Positions 16,758-25,167 of a stretch of DNA of 64,000 nt are shown here, piece after piece. Position 1 is the stretch's first letter, and each line of letters starts with the position of its first letter. The position numbers and the translations under genes were made by a program. This stretch comes from JBKBUF01 sp046290815 (GTDB lineage Bacteria > Bacteroidota > Bacteroidia > Cytophagales > Cytophagaceae). The stretch lies in assembly GCA_046290815.1 (NCBI GenBank), contig JBKBUF010000013.1:58068-122067 (forward strand). Direction: 5' to 3'. The notes under the pieces were generated by a model that was given only the letters and a program-made list of their open reading frames with translations, did no database searches and had not been told where the DNA came from.

Positions 16758-19700
16758 TTAGTTACCTTTATTACCTACAATATGTAACCAACCTGTAAAC
16801 TCATCGTTTCCACATCCGGTTTTAATATAATAATAATACAGTCCATCAGAGATATTTTCAGCCTTCCAGCTATTATCATAATTACCGGATTTATACACCC
16901 TTTCACCCCATCTGTTATAAACTTCCAGATAAGCACCCTCCATCAACGGCATTTTATTTTCATCCCTTACAATAAACGCATCGTTCTTTCCGTCATCATT
17001 AGGCGTAAATAAATTTGGTATCAAAAGTTTCTGCCTGTCGATAACATATACAGTATCATAATATTTGTTTGTCCTGCATTTATTATTATCCTCAATAAAT
17101 AAATTAAAGACCACCGCTCCGGATCCGGAAGGTACTTTACTGATAGTAATTTCAGAGTCATTAGTTATCAAAGAATCAATCTTTTTATCTTCACTTGAAA
17201 ACCAATAGTATTTGTATGGTGCAGCTGATTTAGATACTGAAGCATGTAGAGTAACAGGCACACCCATACAAACAGTATCTTTCATAGATGAAAAAGAAAC
17301 TTCCGCTTTAGAATCGATAGAATTAATTTCTATAGTATCTGACAATGTTTCACATGCCCCTTCAATAGTCCAAATAAACTTATTAATGCCGGGAGATAAA
17401 CCTGAAACCACTACTTCCCTTTCAGAATTGTTTAATGGCACAATTTGCGCTGATCCTGTAGTAGTCCAACTGGCATTTTCACTAATCAAATTGTATTGAT
17501 TACCTACCAAAGTAATTAGAGAGGAACAGGTGGCTGTGTCTTTACCTGCATAAGGAATAGTAGTCACAGGATATACACTCACTAACACTTCCGGAGAAGT
17601 ACTGGAGCAACCAGTAATAGCATTAATAATTTGAACTTTGTAATATCCTCCCAAATTTGTCGTATAGGAATTGTCAATCACTCCTTCAAGAACAACATCA
17701 TCCTTATACCATAGACTATTAACTCCGGTTTCAACAGTAGTCATATTTAACACAACTGATTCTCCGCTACAAATCGGATTGTTACCTGTAACACTTAAAG
17801 AAGGCACTTCCGGAATTCGATGAATAACTACATTTAAAGGATCGGAAATATCAGAAGTACAACCTGAAATTGTTAAGGTAGCTGTATAAGAATAAGTATC
17901 AGGAGCTGAAATATTAAATGAATTACCATTTACAGTAATAGCATTTCCTGACTCAAACCAATTGATTGTTCCGTTACCTGTTGCAGCAATTGTCTTCGGT
18001 CCGCCACAAGCAGGTCCTGATTGTGTAAGTACAGGCACTTCAGGAATCGGATTAACTATCACATTTACTTCCTCTGAAGCTTGAGACTGACAAAACGGAG
18101 CTGTATTACCTTTAGCGATAACCCAATATTTTCCACCTGAAGAAGTCGTATAGACATTAGAAATTTCACCTGCAATAACTCCTGAAGTATTATACCATTC
18201 ATACTCTAACCCTCCCGTATTTGGTTTTGCAGTTAATGTAACTGTTTCCCCTTCACATACTGGTGAAGAAGAAATTTCAATTATCGGCTTCTCCGGAATC
18301 GGGGATATTTCAACATTGATTGCAGCAGGCTCCGATATACATCCTCCCCTTATTACTTCAACCGAGTAATTGCCTGATACACTAACTGAAATAGAGCTAT
18401 TATTTTGCCCTGCAATTTCACTGCCTTCATAATACCATTTATATACTGGCTGGTTAACTTCATTACTTGTAGCTGTTATTACTATAGGCCCTCCGCATAT
18501 TTGGTCTGAAGTAGATAACCCTGGCTGATCAGGATTATTAATAATATTAATCTGAACAGCAGTAGTTCCTGCCGACCAGCAATTACTTAAAGGATCGAAA
18601 GATCTTAAATAAAATACATCCGATACCGTTATGTTTCTGACGCCGGAAGCAGGATCATTATCTGTCCCTCCATCTGAAGTTTGCCAATGATATTCTACTC
18701 CGGCAGGTGATTCAGGAATTATTATATCAGTACTACCGCATTTTACATCCAGATCAGGTTGAGGGACATCATCAGGAATTTGTCTTACGCTTACCTCAAC
18801 CGAAGTTGTATTTAAAGACCAGCAATTGGATTTTGGATCAAAAGCTCTTATGAAATAAGTACCATCAGCTGTTACGGTGCGATCACTATTTGCAGGATTA
18901 TTTTGAGTACCACCGTCTGATAATTGCCAGTGGTATTCAATTTCTGCAGGGGAAACACCTGGTGAAATAATTGAACTTCCGCAATTATTTACAGGGGTAA
19001 GCGCAGGAACATCAGAAGGAATATTTCTAATAGAATTAATTGCAATAGTAGTAGTCTGCAAAGACCAGCATCCTGTTACTGTATTAAATGCCCTAATGAA
19101 ATATGTTCCTGTAAGATTTACGTTTACTGCAGCATTAGCTTCATTGTTAAGGTCAGTGCCACCTTCCACTGTTTGCCAGTAATATTTAACACTCTGAGGA
19201 GGATTATCAGGAATTATAGTTGTGCTGCCGCAATTTTCCTCAATCTTATAGGTAGCAGTTTCCGGATTTGCAATAAAAATTTGAACACTCGCTTCCTTAA
19301 AGCAATCTGCATCTCCGTTATTACCATTTTCAACCCGGAGCGAATAAGTACCTGCATCTGCTGAAGTAACAGAGTTTAAAACAAGATCTGAATACGATGA
19401 AGACGCAGAGCCTATAGGAGTACTACCTTTAAACCATTGATAGTAATAACTTCCTCCTAGTCCTGCAAGATCAGCAGAACCTTTAATTGTAATAGCATTA
19501 CCTATACAATGTGTTGTACCATTCTCAGGCTCTGTTATTGAAACTGCGTTTGGAGGCTGACAAGCAGGGCACACTTTTGAAAAAATAACCGGTATTCTGC
19601 CACAAGGGTATGCTGAGCCCCTGGTAATTTTCCAATTGAAGGCCGTTCCAAAATTGCTGGAAATATTTCCGAATTGTCGAGTAGTAGTAATTGAAAGAAG

Positions 19701-21998
19701 ATCTTGTCCGCTATTGTCATTCTGAGGATAGCTCACGGAACAATTGTAATTTCCTACTAATCCGCTTGTCGTAGACTGGATCTGTAACCAGTAAGTACCT
19801 GCTGAAACAGTATAATTTACAGGAATGGTAATCGGAAGATAACCACCAACAGGACCTCTCAGATAAGAAGAAAGATTCCCGGTAAAAACACTGGCGCCTA
19901 CTGATCCCGCATTATCTGCAAATATAACTACTCGGAACTGGTCCCATGTTCCTGCATTACTGTTTGTGTAATGCATAGCCATCACACTTTCAAGATTTAA
20001 TGTACTTGTCACAGTAAATTTGTGATGGTAATTAGTCGGAGTTGTTCCTGTTCGGGAACATGACGAAGGCAATTCCGGTCTCGTATAAGCCTCAATACCA
20101 TACTTATCTTCAACCCATAATCTGTATGTATTTTCATCGACAGATTCAGCTTGGGTAAAAGGTATTGTAATAGAGCTTGTATAGGTACCATTTAGGCTGG
20201 CACCTCCTGAAGGGGTGTTATACCAATTATACCATCCGTTGTAACCACTGGTGCCTGTCACTGAAAAAGTACCATTTTCTTCAGTACAAAACGTACCATT
20301 ATTCGGAGTAAATGGTGCTGTGAAAGCTGATAAATTTACTACATCAACAGCATCCTGGGCACATGGAATATTTGTGCCTGTATAATGAATTTTTACCTTA
20401 TACATGCCCGGTTCGTTTGCAGTATAGGTACTATTATTGGCACCAGGAATTATTGTCCAGTTTGTCCCGCCGTCTATAGACTTCTCCCAGGTAATTTGAT
20501 ACCTATCAACTATTGAAGAATTTACAGCAAAACCTGAATTTAAAATTTGAGAAAATGGACTGCAAACACCTTTATCTCTTGGAGAAATTAATGCTGTAGG
20601 TGTCGGATCCGGAAAGGAACAAGCCGGAGTAACTGATACTGCAAAATTCTGACAAGTCGTATTTCCAATACCTAAAGTACCATTGGCATTGTTGCCCCAT
20701 GCATATATCTGATCAGATAAAGTAATGTAAAACCCCCAAGTATCTCCTCCTGAAATTCTTACAACATTATTATCAATAACCCCTCCACTTCTTCTAATAA
20801 AAACAGGAGATGTTTTACCTGTTGTGGTTCCGTCACCAAGACTGCCTCCTGCTGCAGAGGTACCGCATGCACCGTTATTACCCCATGTCATTGGTTTCCC
20901 ATCAATAGTGATTGCCATTCCGAATCCGTTTCCTGCCGCAGCAGATCTTACTTTTAAGAACGGTTCTCCAAAACCTACTCCTGCGGTAGTACTCCACTCA
21001 CCGGATACCACAGGTTTAGGATCTGAATGGGTAATTGTATTTCCTTGTCCTGTCAGACCACCCCAACCATTATTTCCCCAGGCCCATAAAAGACCGTCCT
21101 TATCAATTGCAAAACACATTGCATCACCTGCTGCCAGAGATACAATATTAGTCAATGGAGTACCATTAGCGTTTATTACCGGCCGTGCCCACTGATCGTT
21201 TGCTCCTTCATTCCCTCCGTTGGCTGTTCCTGCAGCATTTCTTCCCAATTGTCTTACAGCACCACTTCCCCATGAATATACAGTACCTATTCCATCACCA
21301 TCCGGATCTACCAATGCATATCCTGTCTGATCACCTGCATCAATCTGAATAATGTTTTCAAGGATACCCGTAGCTGTTCTTATATACCTGGGAGTTGGAG
21401 AATGAGTGGTTGTACCATCACCTAATTGCCCTGTGCTATTATCTCCCCAGGCAACCCCTCTGCCATTTTTTAAAATAGCATAACCGGATGAGTTACCACC
21501 TACAACATATTTAACATCTACAAGATAATTTGAAAGCGAAGGATGTATAGATGCACCCCCCGGAGTTTCACCTCTGAGAACTCTGGCCGGAGTTGTAACA
21601 GCAGAAGCAGAACTTCCGGTACCGGTAATTCCCATTGTTGCATTGTTATTAAATCCCCATCCCCATACTCCTCCATGACAATCTAATGAAACAAAACTCT
21701 GGCCCGATCCTGCATCTACCTGGTACATCGTTACAGCTTGATTAATAAAATTGAAATATGAATCATTAGTAGGAAAAAGAACTTTCCGTGGTGCATTAAC
21801 TATTGTGCTTGCTGATCCGTTTCCCAAAGATCCCACAGCACCTGCAGCATTGTACCCCCAGGAATAGACTTCACCATTGCCGCAAATCATAGCAGAAACA
21901 TTGTTTCCTCCTGAAATTCTTGCATCTTGTGCAAAAACATTAAACTGGCACCACAGTAAAAAAATAAGAGGAAAGAATAGGATGTTTACTTTTTTCAT
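16758..21998 (-). CDS. Secreted RCC1-repeat/Ig-like protein with type B T9SS sorting domain
   Basis: 1746 aa. Signal peptide to about residue 23 (QFNVFAQ). RCC1 blades lie at about 25-465 (VYSWGYNAAGAVGSLGNG, GVAWGDNSTGQLGDG, IYAWGNNANGTLGIG). The same middle module as in the 985-aa paralogue runs to about 815. About nine Ig-like domains follow, three of them with the WSLNTTSVEVSVRQIPDDVP pattern and the rest with VPVLTQSGPACGGPKTI-like starts. The C-terminus (about 1665-1746) is the gliding-motility type B sorting domain: LLIPNLFTPNDDGKNDAF, VYNRWGERVYKSGNYDNSW, DGLYYYYIKTGCG. Compared with its paralogue it keeps the RCC1 head but has a different stalk and secretion signal. It is under promoter site E. 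Confidence 0.87.
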   Translation of the reverse strand: MKKVNILFFPLIFLLWCQFNVFAQDARISGGNNVSAMICGNGEVYSWGYNAAGAVGSLGNGSASTIVNAPRKVLFPTNDSYFNFINQAVTMYQVDAGSGQSFVSLDCHGGVWGWGFNNNATMGITGTGSSASAVTTPARVLRGETPGGASIHPSLSNYLVDVKYVVGGNSSGYAILKNGRGVAWGDNSTGQLGDGTTTHSPTPRYIRTATGILENIIQIDAGDQTGYALVDPDGDGIGTVYSWGSGAVRQLGRNAAGTANGGNEGANDQWARPVINANGTPLTNIVSLAAGDAMCFAIDKDGLLWAWGNNGWGGLTGQGNTITHSDPKPVVSGEWSTTAGVGFGEPFLKVRSAAAGNGFGMAITIDGKPMTWGNNGACGTSAAGGSLGDGTTTGKTSPVFIRRSGGVIDNNVVRISGGDTWGFYITLSDQIYAWGNNANGTLGIGNTTCQNFAVSVTPACSFPDPTPTALISPRDKGVCSPFSQILNSGFAVNSSIVDRYQITWEKSIDGGTNWTIIPGANNSTYTANEPGMYKVKIHYTGTNIPCAQDAVDVVNLSAFTAPFTPNNGTFCTEENGTFSVTGTSGYNGWYNWYNTPSGGASLNGTYTSSITIPFTQAESVDENTYRLWVEDKYGIEAYTRPELPSSCSRTGTTPTNYHHKFTVTSTLNLESVMAMHYTNSNAGTWDQFRVVIFADNAGSVGASVFTGNLSSYLRGPVGGYLPITIPVNYTVSAGTYWLQIQSTTSGLVGNYNCSVSYPQNDNSGQDLLSITTTRQFGNISSNFGTAFNWKITRGSAYPCGRIPVIFSKVCPACQPPNAVSITEPENGTTHCIGNAITIKGSADLAGLGGSYYYQWFKGSTPIGSASSSYSDLVLNSVTSADAGTYSLRVENGNNGDADCFKEASVQIFIANPETATYKIEENCGSTTIIPDNPPQSVKYYWQTVEGGTDLNNEANAAVNVNLTGTYFIRAFNTVTGCWSLQTTTIAINSIRNIPSDVPALTPVNNCGSSIISPGVSPAEIEYHWQLSDGGTQNNPANSDRTVTADGTYFIRAFDPKSNCWSLNTTSVEVSVRQIPDDVPQPDLDVKCGSTDIIIPESPAGVEYHWQTSDGGTDNDPASGVRNITVSDVFYLRSFDPLSNCWSAGTTAVQINIINNPDQPGLSTSDQICGGPIVITATSNEVNQPVYKWYYEGSEIAGQNNSSISVSVSGNYSVEVIRGGCISEPAAINVEISPIPEKPIIEISSSPVCEGETVTLTAKPNTGGLEYEWYNTSGVIAGEISNVYTTSSGGKYWVIAKGNTAPFCQSQASEEVNVIVNPIPEVPVLTQSGPACGGPKTIAATGNGTINWFESGNAITVNGNSFNISAPDTYSYTATLTISGCTSDISDPLNVVIHRIPEVPSLSVTGNNPICSGESVVLNMTTVETGVNSLWYKDDVVLEGVIDNSYTTNLGGYYKVQIINAITGCSSTSPEVLVSVYPVTTIPYAGKDTATCSSLITLVGNQYNLISENASWTTTGSAQIVPLNNSEREVVVSGLSPGINKFIWTIEGACETLSDTIEINSIDSKAEVSFSSMKDTVCMGVPVTLHASVSKSAAPYKYYWFSSEDKKIDSLITNDSEITISKVPSGSGAVVFNLFIEDNNKCRTNKYYDTVYVIDRQKLLIPNLFTPNDDGKNDAFIVRDENKMPLMEGAYLEVYNRWGERVYKSGNYDNSWKAENISDGLYYYYIKTGCGNDEFTGWLHIVGNKGN

Positions 21999-22350
21999 AA
22001 TATTTCAGAAATCCCTTTAATTAGAAATTAAAATCTGATATGACAGTAGTTATTGTTTGCGAAAACAAACAGCACTATTATCAGAATAACTATTACTAAT
22101 TTATTAGGCTCTTAAAAAATAACTATCCTGCTGCATCCTGTGATAAACCATAAAAGCAGAACTATACTCCTGTAAATCATGTTCAAAGGATCAATAATAA
22201 ATACTGATAAATAAAAGGAGATTAAAATAATTTAAACAGTAGAGATGGATCTGAGCTTGTCAACCCTATTCATTTTAATTTAATGCATTAGAGGTTAAAA
22301 AATATTTATGAGAAGAATTATTTAGGTTTGTATAAATGATTAATTAAACT
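21999..22350. other. Intergenic region with promoter of the second RCC1 gene
   Basis: 352 nt. It holds promoter site E near its left third. The rest is AT-rich, and I see no ORF, RNA gene or terminator with a T-tract. Confidence 0.55.
22096..22140 (-). promoter_or_regulatory. CAGGA-regulon promoter, site E (second RCC1 gene)
   Basis: The minus strand reads CAGGATGCAGCAGGA (22126-22140), then 22 nt, then TAAATTAG (22096-22103), the same -7 variant as site C apart from one of the free positions. The predicted 5' leader is about 92 nt. Confidence 0.6.
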
Positions 22351-22776
22351 TCATTCCTCATTCAATCTGCTGCCAATCTTTTTTACCATATCGATAAAGC
22401 CTTCTTTAGTGATTGGCTTAATGATAAAGTCAGAAACATCACTAATTGATTTTGCCCTTTGAATATCGGAAGGCGCATTAGATGATGTGACAATATAAAT
22501 AACAATTTTTTTACCCAAGAAAGGTTTCATCTGAACAAACTCCTCGAGAAACTGCCAGCCATCCATAATTGGCATGGACAAATCCAGCAATATAATATCA
22601 GGAAGTTGCTCAAGATCCCCTTCAATAGAATTCATAAAATCTAAAGCTTCTTTCCCGTTAAAAAATGCTTTAATCTTATTTATAAGTCTGGTCTCTTCAA
22701 TGATCCTTTGTGTTAAAAATTGATATATCTGATCATCATCAATTAAAAAAAGTAAATCAAGTTTTTTATTTTCCAT
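22351..22776 (-). CDS. Single-domain response regulator (CheY-like)
   Basis: 141 aa, a receiver domain and nothing else. The acidic pocket is LFLIDDDQ (Asp13-15), the phosphoacceptor is Asp65 in IILLDLSMPIMDGW, and the switch Thr and Lys are TSSNA (about 97) and FIIKPI (Lys120). With no output domain it must act through protein contacts or as a phosphorelay intermediate. Its start overlaps the end of the upstream histidine kinase gene by 11 nt, so the two are translationally coupled and almost certainly partners. Confidence 0.9.
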   Translation of the reverse strand: MENKKLDLLFLIDDDQIYQFLTQRIIEETRLINKIKAFFNGKEALDFMNSIEGDLEQLPDIILLDLSMPIMDGWQFLEEFVQMKPFLGKKIVIYIVTSSNAPSDIQRAKSISDVSDFIIKPITKEGFIDMVKKIGSRLNEE

Positions 22777-23995
22777 AGCTGCTTATTTTAGATAATCGTA
22801 CAGTAAAAGTAGTTCCTTTGCCCGGCATGCTGCTAACCATTATCTTCCCTCCCATAGATTCAACCTGATTTTTCGTAATAAACAAACCGAATCCTTTAGC
22901 ATCCTTATCACCGTGAAATGTTTTACCAAGCTTAAATATTTTATCTCCCTGCTTTTCCAGATCTATCCCCAATCCATTATCACTTATTTCAAAATAAATC
23001 CATTCATCTTTCAGATAAGTTCGGAGATTGATCATGGGAACCCTTTCAGAAGAACGGTATTTAATAGCATTGCTTAGCAAATTAAAAACTATACTATCGA
23101 AATAATTTTTCGGATAAAATATCTCTTTCGCCTGGGAAAAATCTGAAAGTACTACGGCTCCTGATTTTTCTATTTCAACCCCCAGCGCATTTTTAGCTTT
23201 TTGCAGACATTCCTCAACATCAAGATAATCGCTTTTCACAGAGTAGTCCATCCTTACCTGAACCGCTTCCACAAGATCATTAAAGGTAGAGTTTAAAAAA
23301 TTAACTACTGGCATTAATTTTTCGAAATATAAAAGCTTTTCCTCTACCTCTTTACTCTGCTCCAGCATGCTTGATATTAAAAAAATATTTGCTAGCGGAG
23401 CCCTTAGGTTGTGTGATATGATAGTACAAAAATCCTCAAGCTGCTTTTTCTGATCAGATATATGAGTGAGCATTTCCGTTCTTTCTTTCAACTTCTTTTG
23501 TAACTCAATATACATCTGTACATTTTCAATTGATACAGCTGTAATATCTGCCAATGACTGCAATAAGAATATTTCTTCTTTTGATGCTTCATGTTCGGAT
23601 GCCCAATAGTTTCCTATAGCTCCTATAGGCGCCCGGGTACGGATTGGAACCATGACCAGGCTTTTTACAAATGTAGGCCTGTAGGCATCTGTAGGAATTC
23701 GGTCGTCAGAATATATATCCCGGATTGAAACTGCTTTTCTGTTAATCATTGACCAACCGCTAATACATGCTTCCATGGGGAAACGCTTACCTTTCCATAA
23801 CGGGCTAATAGCATCTTCATCTGCATAATAACACAAATTACCTTCGCGCAGAATAAAGGTAGCTCCATCTGCTCCGGTCAGCTCTCGTGCAACTCTGCGA
23901 ACAATCCTCATTATCGATTCAAGATCTACCGCAAACGATAAATCCTGAATTGTACTTGCAAGGAGTTTAACAGAGGAAATCTGTACTGTTTCCAT
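22766..23995 (-). CDS. GAF-domain sensor histidine kinase
   Basis: 409 aa from METVQISSVKLL. A longer reading from 24118 would begin inside the tRNA-Arg gene, so the 23995 start is preferred. There is no membrane segment, so the kinase is cytosolic. A GAF sensor domain (about 20-160) includes GADGATFILREG and VKSLVMVPIRT. A short coiled coil leads to HisKA with His195 in FCTIISHNLRAPLANI, the N-box FNLLSNAIKYRS, and an intact ATP lid (ISDNGLGIDLEKQGDKIF ... GFGLFITKNQVESMGG). It should phosphorylate the coupled receiver protein. What the GAF domain binds cannot be told from sequence. Confidence 0.9.
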   Translation of the reverse strand: METVQISSVKLLASTIQDLSFAVDLESIMRIVRRVARELTGADGATFILREGNLCYYADEDAISPLWKGKRFPMEACISGWSMINRKAVSIRDIYSDDRIPTDAYRPTFVKSLVMVPIRTRAPIGAIGNYWASEHEASKEEIFLLQSLADITAVSIENVQMYIELQKKLKERTEMLTHISDQKKQLEDFCTIISHNLRAPLANIFLISSMLEQSKEVEEKLLYFEKLMPVVNFLNSTFNDLVEAVQVRMDYSVKSDYLDVEECLQKAKNALGVEIEKSGAVVLSDFSQAKEIFYPKNYFDSIVFNLLSNAIKYRSSERVPMINLRTYLKDEWIYFEISDNGLGIDLEKQGDKIFKLGKTFHGDKDAKGFGLFITKNQVESMGGKIMVSSMPGKGTTFTVRLSKISSYGK

Positions 23996-24092
23996 TTGTT
24001 TAAATAGGGAGTTAGATTCTGAAAATAATAAAAATTTGACCTTATCAGCAAAAAATATAATAAAAAAGGCCGGCGTATTATGCCAGCCTTTG

Positions 24093-24166
24093 TGCACTCG
24101 TAGGGAGTCGAACCCCAAACCTCCTGATCCGTAGTCAGACGCTCTATCCAGTTGAGCTACGAGTGC
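24093..24166 (-). tRNA. tRNA-Arg (anticodon ACG)
   Basis: The minus strand folds as a 74-nt cloverleaf. The acceptor arm GCACTCG pairs with CGAGTGC, the discriminator is A, and CCA is not encoded. The D-arm includes AGCTCAACTGGATAGAGC, the T-loop is GGTTCGACTCC, and the anticodon loop is CTACGGA with ACG, read after A-to-I editing as tRNA-Arg for CGN codons. Confidence 0.95.
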
Positions 24167-24209
24167 TTAATATCGTTATATAAAAAATTAATTCTTCTAC
24201 CCAAACCTT

Positions 24210-24252
24210 CCCGACCTGCTGTCGGGACGCTCCCTGCCTGCCGGCAGGCAGG
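24210..24252. repeat. GC-rich palindromic (REP-like) element
   Basis: Two inverted repeats stand out from AT-rich surroundings: CCCGAC-CTGCT-GTCGGG (24210-24226) and the perfect 20-bp palindrome CCTGCCTGCC/GGCAGGCAGG (24233-24252). Short GC-rich palindromes like this are often dispersed repeats in Bacteroidetes genomes. Only one copy is in this window. Confidence 0.55.
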
Positions 24253-24274
24253 TATCCAGTTGAGCTACGAGTGC
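24253..24274 (-). pseudogene. Truncated 5' fragment of tRNA-Arg
   Basis: These 22 nt are identical to 24145-24166, the 5' acceptor and D-arm half of the intact tRNA-Arg. The copy lies upstream on the same strand and stops exactly where the palindromic repeat begins. It cannot fold as a tRNA. It looks like the remains of a tandem tRNA copy broken by the repeat element. Confidence 0.7.
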
Positions 24275-24446
24275 ATAGCATCAAGCCATTGTAAAAATGT
24301 CTGCAAATGTAGTAATTTTAAACTCTTAATAAAATAAAATTCAATTTGGATTATCAAACGGGTTTTTATTTATATTGAAAAAAGTTAAAAAGCACCCAAC
24401 AAACAAATACCTGAGAATAAGGTTTTGACCCAAAATAGTTTTAGAA

Positions 24447-25160
24447 ATGAGATTTTTACTGATCACCACTCTTCTCCTGTCTTTTTATGCAAGTTTTTCA
24501 CAAGCGCACATTTCAAGCGATAGTACCTGGAAAAGAGACGAGTACAAAGGATTAAACTTTATCAAAGGAATAAGATTAGAGCTGGGATTTAACAGGTTAA
24601 TGAATAATCCTACAGAGTATAACACAAGATTCTGGCCTTCCAAAGGAGTAAATATCGGATATTACTGCATTATACCACTCGTTTCAAAAATGCTTAGCCT
24701 GAGTCCGGGCTTAAACCTGGGACTTGACAACTATTCATTCGAAAGAAGGAACACCCGATTAATACCTACTCAGGATACTGTTTACACATTTTTAGTTGAC
24801 GTACCTGATCATAATTATCAGAAATCAAAATTGGCTTTAACCTATTTAGATGTACCGGTAGAACTGATATTCAGAAGCAAACTGAACACTTCGAAAGTAT
24901 TTAAAATTGCTATAGGTGGCAAAGTGGGTATCCTTCTCAAGTCTCACACCAAAGTTAAATATGAAGCCAACGGAGTGACAACGAGAGACAAAATATCCAC
25001 TGACTTTCATATTAACAGATGGAGATATGGATTAACAGCACGAGTAGGATATGGCCTTTGGAGTGTTTTCGGATATTATCAGCTGAATAATTTATTTAAA
25101 GAAGGCTATGCACCTGACATGACACCTGTGTTGGTAGGACTTGCATGGTCAATTCATTGA
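24447..25160 (+). CDS. Outer-membrane beta-barrel protein (PorT-like family)
   Basis: 237 aa with a clean signal peptide (FYASFSQA, about residue 19). The mature part alternates amphipathic strands, such as GINFIKG-like openings, IGYYCIIPLVSKMLSLSPGLNLGLD, ALTYLDVPVELIFRS, IAIGGKVGILLKS and YGLTARVGYGLWSVFGYYQL, and ends with VLVGLAWSIH. The LDVPVEL strand and a terminal aromatic/hydrophobic strand are typical of the small barrel family often annotated as porin family or PorT. The substrate or function is unknown. It is not in an operon, since the downstream gene is convergent. Confidence 0.7.
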   Translation: MRFLLITTLLLSFYASFSQAHISSDSTWKRDEYKGLNFIKGIRLELGFNRLMNNPTEYNTRFWPSKGVNIGYYCIIPLVSKMLSLSPGLNLGLDNYSFERRNTRLIPTQDTVYTFLVDVPDHNYQKSKLALTYLDVPVELIFRSKLNTSKVFKIAIGGKVGILLKSHTKVKYEANGVTTRDKISTDFHINRWRYGLTARVGYGLWSVFGYYQLNNLFKEGYAPDMTPVLVGLAWSIH

Positions 25161-25167
25161 CAACCGA

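Noticed and set aside
22766..24118. Longer version of the GAF kinase starting at 24118
   Set aside because: It would begin inside the tRNA-Arg gene and add 41 residues that do not look like the family. The ATG at 23995 starts the GAF protein naturally.
24167..24252. Integrative-element attachment site at tRNA-Arg
   Set aside because: Attachment sites usually repeat the tRNA 3' end and flank kilobases of integrase-bearing DNA. Here the 5' end is repeated across 86 bp with no integrase.
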